DNA from: Chlorophyllum brunneum
Taxonomy: Eukaryota > Basidiomycota > Agaricomycetes > Agaricales > Agaricaceae
NCBI GenBank assembly: GCA_963576785.1
Contig: OY756145.1
Coordinates: 186,001 to 250,000, forward strand
DNA: 64,000 nucleotides
Direction of reading: 5' to 3'
The translations under genes and the position numbers were made by a program. The notes under the pieces are model-generated. The model worked only from the letters and a program-made list of their open reading frames with translations, made no database searches and was not told the origin of the DNA. Below, one piece after another: positions 57,198 through 64,000 of this stretch; position 1 is the first letter of the stretch; the number at the start of each line of letters is the position of its first letter.

Positions 57198-57695
57198 CGT
57201 CCCTTCTCACACTACCTTTTTCATTCCCTCCCCTGTGTTTTGTCACCCTTGAAAAAGTCTAAACGTTTCTCTGACAACCCAACGGACAACGCTAATACGT
57301 CATAGGAGCCTCAAGAAGGGTGGAGCAAGTGGTGCACTAGAACAACCCAAGGCTCTGCTGCATCTTGGAGTCCGCTGCGCTTTCCCTCATAGCCTCAGAA
57401 CTGCCTGATGCAAAGCCTAGACCACTTGCACTTGCGATAGTCACAAAGGGACTCCTATGTCGTACAATAGCAACACTAAATCATCACCAGTGGCCGAGGG
57501 CTCCACACAATACGTGTACCGAACAACCCAAACGTTCCGAGTTAGTATCATTCAGCGTATCTTGAGACTCCACCAACGATATAGACGAGCGAACGCCTAG
57601 GGCTCACGTGTAATCCCGAACAGAGCCCATGGCCGACATATGTCAGATCCTCATCAACACAACATATAGGAAGAATGATCAATGTGGTGCTATCA
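57198..57695. other. intergenic region
   Basis: 498 bp upstream of the fucosyltransferase gene, presumably its promoter. Short open frames on both strands have no splice or family support. Confidence 0.4.
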
Positions 57696-58235
57696 TCAAA
57701 AACGTTCTACATCATGATCAACACACCTCGTGCACACCTTCAGTCTCCTTCCCAAGTGCCTCGAACATTCCAACCCACCACCAATACTCCTGAGAAGACT
57801 AAGAGAAAGGAGGGTGCAACATTCAAACTCAGGCTGTGACCCAAGCCACCGAACCCAGATCCGGCGCCGAAGGTCACTGTGGCAGACGTTCCGGATGGAG
57901 GAAAATCCGATTTACACCCATCCGTACCCGGTGGCGGTATTATTCGGGTCAATCCTACGAGTCCCGTAGTAGTTGTCCTCAGTTGATCTTGACGGAGGTG
58001 TAATACTTAGTTCGCATTTATTTTTGGGATGGAAAATAGCCGGGGGTAGGTATCTCATTCTAGAATAATAGCATGGTGCGAGGTGGTCGATGAACGATAT
58101 GTACCGAATTCTTTGTGGTCCATCATGGGCAGTCGCATACATCCACTCGTTTATGATGTCAAGAACGCTGGCCGTAGTCTTCAAAACTGGAAGAACATGG
58201 ACCAGCGAAACTTGATGGCCAGGTACTTCAGACAT
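57696..58235 (-). CDS. weak two-exon ORF, unrecognised, about 162 aa
   Basis: An open frame of 102 codons from ATG at 58235 to 57928 joins, by a 51-nt GT-AG intron (57877-57927), a second stretch 57876-57696 of 60 codons ending in TGA. The start lies only 6 nt after the stop of the coiled-coil gene on the same strand, which is unusual for a fungal gene. It may instead be that gene's 3' UTR or an alternative 3' exon. No family is recognised. Confidence 0.28.
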
Positions 58236-58241
58236 CCAAAG

Positions 58242-59194
58242 TCAAGGTAAAGTCGGTTTCTTCTTCCTCGGATCCTTCGATTCAAGTGTTTCTAAAAGCT
58301 TAAACACATTATCCTCGAATTCCTCCTACACACTCATCAATCCTCCATCCAATAAAACAAAAAAAAAAAACACAACACGTACATTATTCTCAAACTCCCG
58401 AACCAACCCATTAACCTGTCTCCAAGCCCACGAAAACTCAGTCATCATCCTCTCCTTCGTCACACTATCCCCACACAAAAACCTCGCCACCCGTATCTGC
58501 ACATCTCTCGCTTTATTATAAAACTCTATCAACGTCAAAGGAAACGCTGCGTCCCTTTGTCTACGTTCTTCTTCTAGCCGCTTTTCGATGGTAGATTTTT
58601 GAACGTACAGAGCGTGTAGATGTGAGTTTTGGGTAGAGAGTGTTGAGGTTAGATGTGAACAGAGGGAATATTCGTAATGGTGGTCTCTTGAGGCCAAAGG
58701 CTTAGAAAAAAAGAGTTAGTGTATCGGATGGGATTAAAGTTTTTGGAGGACGTACGTCGCGTTTTGCAGACCATTCTACCAATCTACTCAATCCACCCGA
58801 TTGACCATCCGAAGCACCACTATAATCCTCTCTAGATTCCCTTCTCAACCTCTGATCATCCAAATACTCTTCCGCATGTTCAGTAAACAATCTCTCCAAA
58901 TCATTCTTAAAATCCATTTTGGTAGTCGCGATACGGTCTTTTATTGAACTCAATTCATCTTTTTTGAGATCTTCTTGCATTTCTTGGAGACTTTTCTCGT
59001 GTGTTAATGTGTTGGAGTTTCGTAGTGGGTGAAGGGATAACTGACCTGGGTATAGGACGATCTTTTTGTGTAAGGATGAACATGGCTCTTCGATGTTTCT
59101 CCAACGCGCGAAAACGTTCTCGTTCTTTTGCGATGTCTTGTGTTGATTTTTTTGTTGAGAGCGACGTGGTGGACGAGAACGTCGACATGGACAT
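58242..59194 (-). CDS. coiled-coil protein of unknown function, about 261 aa
   Basis: Exons 59194-59046, 58990-58756, 58700-58383 and 58325-58242 with 55-57 nt introns in good phase. The start MSMSTFSSTTSLSTKKSTQD was chosen as the first ATG in the spliced frame. The product is charged and helical: an Arg/Glu-rich segment (RERFRALEKHRRAM), a long Lys/Glu/Gln helix, SRLVEWSAKRD, a further coiled-coil stretch (QKSTIEKRLEEERRQRD) and a Lys-rich C-terminus (DPRKKKPTLP). There is no signal peptide or membrane span. It could be a structural or trafficking adaptor, but nothing specific identifies it. It lies head-to-tail with the small secreted protein gene, 110 bp apart. Confidence 0.68.
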
Positions 59195-59304
59195 AGTGAT
59201 GGCAATAAAGCAAATATGTATTATCGTCCAAGAATACCGCCCCCAATCACGTTTTGCCCACGATAATTTCAGCGTTAACTATGTGATCAACGTTATCTAC
59301 TTCA

Positions 59305-59841
59305 TCAAAGAAAAGCACAATCCACAGAACTAATAAACCCAGACACATCATTGAAAGGTTCATTAAAATTAGTAAGATCAATCGTCTTTCTATCAAACGC
59401 CAAAAAAGATCCATAATTCGTACCCGTACACCCAAAGTTCCTACATCACCAAATACAACATCAGTATCTCAATCTTTTACCGAAGAAGAAGAAGAAGAAA
59501 AATAATCTTACTCGAAGAAAATGCAACTCATACTTGTCAGAGTGACAGTATTTAATTGTTTATTGAGGATGGCGAGGTTGCCAGTGAAATCGATACAGGA
59601 AGAACTACCATCCCAGGGAGCTGAGATTGTTGCGCATTGGCCGCAATAATTACAGCTTATGGCTTGGTTAATGCTTGGTTGACAAATATCCTAGAAATGT
59701 AAAGCTTTTGTTGGTGGGTATGGAAGGGATATGGACTGGACTTACACGTTTGGTGAGAGTAGAATCTTGAATTGGAGTTCCATTTGTTCTTTGCAAGATA
59801 GCACAGAGTGAAATGATGGTAATAGTAGAGGTGATCTTCAT
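59305..59841 (-). CDS. small secreted cysteine-rich protein, 136 aa
   Basis: Exons 59841-59746, 59690-59512 and 59440-59305 (introns 55 and 71 nt). The N-terminus (MKITSTITIISLCAIL) is a signal peptide. The first exon ends at TLTKR, a likely Kex2-type Lys-Arg processing site, and the intron falls exactly after it. The mature part of about 104 aa starts DICQPS and has eight cysteines, enough for four disulfides, with no membrane span or known enzyme motif. Size, secretion signal and even cysteine number fit the small-secreted-protein/effector-candidate class common in Agaricomycetes. The role is unknown. Confidence 0.75.
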
Positions 59842-60222
59842 TATCACTCGAGGTGCCGTCTGAGTTGAAGTGATGTCATTTTATATCACGCTCTTGGTGT
59901 CTAGACTCTATTCCGTAGACTCTGGATAAACCAACCAACTTGAAGTCCTTTGACATCGCAGACGTCGAAGCTTATGACTAAACACCGCATAAGTTGTCAC
60001 TATACAAAGGTCAGAGGTGTGGGGTAGATCTGTCAATATGCCGGTTGAACTTACAGAGCGGACTGATTGATGGTCGAGTGACGTCCGGTAAGAACTGAGC
60101 GTGCCTTGACCCATGTCAAGACTGAACACGAGTCTTCAAATTATCTGCGCACTATCGGAATTGGTATTCAACTATGTGGAAGAGAAAGTGTGTTGTGGAA
60201 CTTTTGAAAACTTGTGATTAGT
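59842..60222. other. intergenic region
   Basis: 381 bp upstream of the secreted-protein gene. Contains a minus-strand open frame of about 73 codons (59908-60129) without splice partners or recognisable content. Probably promoter sequence. Confidence 0.4.
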
Positions 60223-60798
60223 TTACTTGGAGGATGATGAAGGTTTGAAGGACTTGAAGTACGGTTCAGCCATTGAAGACGGGGGGCGTGAGCTCACATA
60301 GCACCCATGTTTAAGAGTACAAGCGCGACAGGGCTTTTACCGGTAAGTCTGGTCAACTCCTGCACGGGTCACCCCTTGAGCAAACATTGCAGTCGTTCGA
60401 TGTCGCGAGAAGTAGCGTTGCTAATGAACTGTTCAAGGTCATCTGAACCCTCAGCAACATCAAGAGGTGGAGTTATGCGATCGAGAGTGAACTGGTCCCA
60501 CGTAGACAAAAAGATATATTGCTACCGACTTCTACTCAATGTTCACCATCGGGTGAGTAATAACCAAACTTAGAACCACCAGAGAAACCATCAGGCCTTT
60601 CCATCAACTTCTATGATAAAATCCTCGTGGAGGCACCGGAAGTTCAGCTACACGAGACCACCAAATTCAAGAATAACTCTGCGATGGGGTCTTCTTCACA
60701 TGACGTGGTGGGAGAAATGGGCGAAAGAAGGCGAGAGAGAGTACCAAACTGATAATGTCGATGGGAACTGTGAGAATGCAGCAAATACTTGAGACCAT
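60223..60798 (-). CDS. candidate small membrane or secreted protein gene, about 118 aa
   Basis: Exons 60798-60700, 60647-60609, 60521-60373 and 60292-60223, with introns of 52, 87 and 80 nt in agreeing phases. Exon 1 encodes MVSSICCILTVPIDIISLVL and on, one hydrophobic segment that could be a signal anchor. The third exon is clearly protein-like (WDQFTLDRITPPLDVAEGSD, then EQFISNATSRDIERLQCLLK). The tail is Ser/Lys-rich. The start is 54 bp from the methyltransferase ATG on the other strand, so the two would share a very short bidirectional promoter. The 39-nt second exon is tentative. Confidence 0.4.
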
Positions 60799-60852
60799 TC
60801 TCACTTCCGAACTATCGTGCTGCACCAACCTTCAAATCCAGTAATATCCTCT

Positions 60853-61808
60853 ATGGAAACCAATGAAACCTTCCATTACCCCCTGCCATCGAATGAAAAT
60901 GAAAGGAAAAGGTTAGTAAGAATGGGTCGAGTGATAGAACGGAGCTGAAATAGATCGTCGTCTAGACTAGAGATTCAGAACGCCCTCATGTTGAGGATTT
61001 TCGGGAACGTTCATCTCCATGCACCGGTAGACCTAGGTGAAAATGGAGCCGCTGTACTCGAGAGCGGAGCTGGATCAGGTACACTCAGGCATGCTCAGTT
61101 TGAGCCGAAAATTTCTGATATTTATACGAAGGTATCTGGCTCTGCGGTCTAGTCAAAGATGTCCCAAGCACAACAGAAGTTATCGGTATCGATATAATTC
61201 CCAATCTATTTCCCCCATCCACGGCAATTCCACCCAACTTGACCTTTAGAGTTGGCTCGATCACCTCCCTTCCAGTTGAGTGGACATCCAAGTTCACTCT
61301 CATCCATCAACGATTCCTATTTATTGCGCTGAGTGCAGCTGAATGGACGGCGGCTTTCAATGAGATGAATCGCGCTCTTAAGCCAGGTGGTTGGATACAG
61401 CTTCTTGAGCCCGATGAGTGGATCAATATGGGACCAGCAATGCAATCCTACAATCGCCTTCTATTGACCATACTCAAGGAAAAGGGCATAGACGGGTTCT
61501 TTCCAAATGGATACAAGAGGTGGAAAGGAATGCTCGAGAAAGCTGGTTTTGAGGACATTAGTATCAGTTTGCGTGATTCACCGTTGGGGGGATGGGCTGG
61601 GAGAGATGGGGTGGATATGTGTGAGAATTTGATGGGGGTGTGCGAAGGGTTTAAGGAACTTGTGATTAGTCATGGTGGAATGGGAGTATTTGATGGCGGA
61701 GAAGAGGGGTATGAAATGTGGAAGGAGAACCTTAGGAAGGAGTTGGATGAAGTGGCTACTCACCCTCAGTGTCATTGGGTGATGATTTGTGCAAGAAAGC
61801 CTGCATAA
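60853..61808 (+). CDS. class I SAM-dependent methyltransferase, LaeA/UMTA-like, about 286 aa
   Basis: Exons 60853-60911, 60954-61078 and 61132-61808; introns 42 and 53 nt. The N-terminus carries the FHYPLP...RLEIQNALM lead-in typical of this fungal family. Motif I reads VLESGAGSGIW and crosses the second intron. Motif II reads EVIGIDIIP. Then NLTFRVGSI, and a motif III-like region LKPGGWIQLLEPDEW. The SAM pocket residues look complete. Relatives such as LaeA act in the nucleus on secondary metabolism, and others methylate small molecules; the sequence cannot say which. No biosynthetic cluster core enzyme is visible nearby. A further upstream exon is possible because family members are often slightly longer. 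Confidence 0.85.
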
Positions 61809-62198
61809 ACTGATGTACAGTTGAATGACTCTTAAGTAATGGCTGTCCGTGGACCCCCCAATCTATTAAGTATTAGATTTGAAAAAGATGGTATAAAATT
61901 TTGTCTATCATTAAAGGTATAGACATATCTTATTTATGCTTAAATAAATCAGTGATACAACCATATTTAAGCAAAGCAACCTGGTCAGCTTGGACCTGTT
62001 GTTAAACCCTTAAGACATTCTTGAGCTACTGACCAAGTAGAGAGATTCAAGACAATTTGTACTATAAATTCATAATGTGAGAGATAGTATATATGAGACC
62101 ATCATTGGACCTGGTTTCAGTAGAACCAGTGAGCTGGGTTGTGCTCTCCACTTCTATAACTGTATCAATAATATAGCATCAAGGCTCATGCAGTTGAT
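61809..62198. other. intergenic region before the copia LTR
   Basis: 390 bp, AT-rich. It should hold the methyltransferase 3' UTR. No ORF or repeat is recognised. Confidence 0.45.
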
Positions 62199-62770
62199 TG
62201 TTGAAGTTTCGGACATATTCTAGAAATAGACTATGAAGTCATTATGATAATAATAGACTGATCTGTTACTTTCTAGTAACTTCATTCCGTAGTAACTTCC
62301 TATGAGTTGCTCTGCATACGATGAGAGTCATAAGTACTTGATAGATTATTCTACATAGTACCAATGACTAGATACTACGTTCCGCAGTACTCCACAGGCA
62401 CTACACCGCAGTTAAAGGGAGTCATAAGGAACAATCCATGCAATACTAGTATTTTATGTAGTATAACTCGCATATGTTACAATATGTATATAAACCCCAT
62501 GTAGCAGACCTAAGTTCTGTATCTTGTTCAATCGAACAACTTCTTCATCATTGCCTATCTCTTTGAGTATAACACCTCAATCGATTTAATCGACTTCGAC
62601 CTCTACTTAACTGACGTTAACCGCTTCATCAATAATATCTGTCTATCCAAACTACCTTACTACAGGTATCAGATAGAAGCTTATTATCTCGGTGAGTAGA
62701 CCCTACATTCTCTCCCACTGCGTTTACTGCTGCCCCCAGCAAACAACTCGTTACGGTCGTTTCCTCAACA
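62199..62770 (+). repeat. 5' LTR of a young copia element
   Basis: 572 bp with matching inverted ends TGTTGA...TCAACA. It is placed between the host flank and a primer-binding site. A TATATAAAC box lies at about 62488, roughly 100 nt before a pyrimidine-rich stretch. The second LTR is beyond the window. Confidence 0.75.
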
Positions 62771-62782
62771 GGTTATGGGCCC
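62771..62782 (+). promoter_or_regulatory. copia primer-binding site
   Basis: GGTTATGGGCCC immediately follows the LTR. It is complementary to the anticodon stem-loop region of initiator tRNA-Met. Drosophila copia is known to prime from an internally cleaved tRNA-iMet half, and this site fits that type. Confidence 0.6.
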
Positions 62783-62930
62783 TGGTAGCCTTACCGATGG
62801 TTAAACCATTATCATCCCCTCTAATCGAGATAGGATGATAGGGCTTCGCCTGACAGAGTTATCCTTGTGTTTTGATCATTGCTGATACGAGAATTTTCTT
62901 CTAGAAAGAAATACACTCGACGAAGATATT

Positions 62931-64000
62931 ATGTCTACCAATAATATCGTCGCTGGTTTACCTAAGCTTAATGGGCCAAAGAACTATGCGTTCTGGTCTA
63001 GAAGGCTTCAGGATGCCCTAACCCTCATTTCTGTCACTGGTTCTGACCAGTCCGGATGGACTGTGACAGACCAGGATCTCTCCCCTAAAAATCCTGCCGC
63101 TTTAACGGAGGAAGATAGAAGGAGAGAACAATTGAGAGGTCAGGCATTGGCTGTTATTAATGGCACCTTACCTGATTCCCTGTTACTCCATGGGCATGAC
63201 GCTCCTGGATTCCTCTGGACTGATTTGAAAACCCGCTTTGGGACACCTTCTCCTGCTGCGGTGTATTCAATTCTCCAAAGAATGTTGCGAAAGCGCATTT
63301 CAGGGAATCAAGATCCAGCAATGGATCTAGCTGAATTGAGAACAATGGCTTCTCAATTAGAAACAGCTAAGGTAAAATTGCCAGAAGTTCTTGGCGCGAT
63401 GATCGCTTTGAACGCATTACCACCGGATTGGAATGCAGTGGCCCAAACAACATTGGCGAATAATCACGATGTTGTAGATATGACCTGGGAGGTAGTTCAG
63501 CAGGCTATAAATACTGAGTGGTCAAGATGTGAAGGGTCAAGACCCAACATGTCTAACCCCCAAGCCTCCTTTGCAGCTACCGCCAACTACCAGACTCGCC
63601 CTCAGGGCAATTTCCCCAGGACTCGCCCTGGACCACCCTGGAACCGCTTCCACCCTGGAGGCAATACCAGGGCCCAGCCTGCGAGAGGTCCTCGCCACCC
63701 TGCCAATCCGAGTGGGCAGCCCCCTCAGCCTTCTCCCCCTTCTCCTACCTGGATTAACGTCCAGAAGAAGAAGAAGAAGCCCAAGAAGCGCCAGGGTAAA
63801 CCCCAGGCCCACATGGCGGAAGCCATGGCGGGCTTCGCCGCTGCCATGGAACCAGCGGTCCGTTGCTTCACTGGTCCGGGGATGACCCCCTTCGACCTGA
63901 TGAGGCGCATGGACACGCCTCGACCCGTTCCCGCTCCCGCTCCTCCGACCACTCGTGTATTAGTGAGTGAGAGACCAAAACCGCTTACTTGGGTTAATCC
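62931..64000 (+). CDS. Ty1/copia gag polyprotein, 5' part, intact to the window edge
   Basis: An ATG at 62931 opens a frame that runs 356 codons to the end of the window without a stop. It starts MSTNNIVAGLPKLNGPKNYA and has the usual copia gag opening (NYAFWSRRLQDAL), then FLWTDLKTRFG and an ILQRMLRKRI...L..L.TMASQLE helix region as in UBN2/retrotran_gag proteins. A Pro/Arg-rich tail with KKKKKPKKR follows. No zinc knuckle or protease is reached yet. The clean frame contrasts with the decayed copia at 10.9-14.4 kb and suggests recent insertion; the two need not be one family. Confidence 0.85.
   Translation, partial: MSTNNIVAGLPKLNGPKNYAFWSRRLQDALTLISVTGSDQSGWTVTDQDLSPKNPAALTEEDRRREQLRGQALAVINGTLPDSLLLHGHDAPGFLWTDLKTRFGTPSPAAVYSILQRMLRKRISGNQDPAMDLAELRTMASQLETAKVKLPEVLGAMIALNALPPDWNAVAQTTLANNHDVVDMTWEVVQQAINTEWSRCEGSRPNMSNPQASFAATANYQTRPQGNFPRTRPGPPWNRFHPGGNTRAQPARGPRHPANPSGQPPQPSPPSPTWINVQKKKKKPKKRQGKPQAHMAEAMAGFAAAMEPAVRCFTGPGMTPFDLMRRMDTPRPVPAPAPPTTRVLVSERPKPLTWVN

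Noticed and set aside
57365..57565. 66-codon plus-strand open frame.
   Set aside because: No signal peptide, splice continuation or recognisable content; expected by chance.
63529..63952. Alternative frames, rich in Pro/Arg/Leu, on both strands near the right edge.
   Set aside because: GC-rich composition artefacts over the Pro-rich tail of copia gag, which is open in another frame.

Overview
The window reads as nuclear DNA of a filamentous basidiomycete, probably an Agaricomycete. Host genes are cut by many 36-90 nt GT-AG introns. There is a NACHT (STAND) protein, a small secreted cysteine-rich protein, an O-fucosyltransferase-like protein and a LaeA/UMTA-type methyltransferase. The middle is packed with Ty3/gypsy chromoviruses, Ty1/copia elements and Tad/I-like LINEs. 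No rRNA, tRNA or CRISPR array was seen. All gene models were spliced by eye from open frames, phase and splice sites.

Left host block (1-10,300): the 3' end of an acidic protein gene (+), an unrecognised six-exon gene (-, 1680-2766), a complete 13-exon type-B carboxylesterase (+, 3008-5247), and a nine-exon NACHT protein of about 1228 aa (-, 5803-9900).

Transposon block (10,300-54,850): a decayed copia element (-) abuts gypsy-1 (+). Gypsy-1 abuts the 3' half of gypsy-2 (+), which abuts gypsy-3 (-, gag deleted). Next come copies of an AT-rich repeat, here called X, with TGTTA...TAACA ends and a short ORF. One X copy (28,548-50,854) is opened by a Russian-doll nest: X holds LINE-A and LINE-B; LINE-B holds LINE-C (about 6.8 kb net); LINE-C's ORF1 holds gypsy-4 and the truncated LINE-D. 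Target-site duplications are readable for LINE-A, B, C, D and gypsy-4, so the insertion order can be reconstructed. A second LINE family, LINE-E, is split by another X copy in inverted orientation (52,437-53,563).

Right host block (55,255-61,808): an O-fucosyltransferase-like gene, a weak two-exon gene, a coiled-coil protein gene, a small secreted protein gene and a small membrane-protein candidate (all -), then a SAM-dependent methyltransferase (+). From 62,199 to the edge lies the 5' LTR, primer-binding site and intact gag of a second, young copia element (+).

Most attention-worthy: (1) the gypsy family carries a 12-nt primer-binding site that is the exact complement of its own predicted transcript 5' end, as in Tf1-type self-priming; (2) it has an extra conserved ORF after the chromodomain integrase; (3) divergent copies share in-frame TGA codons at the same places; (4) repeat X carries an ORF whose ATG lies inside the terminal TGTTATG; (5) gypsy-1 is a recombinant with mismatched LTRs and flanks.
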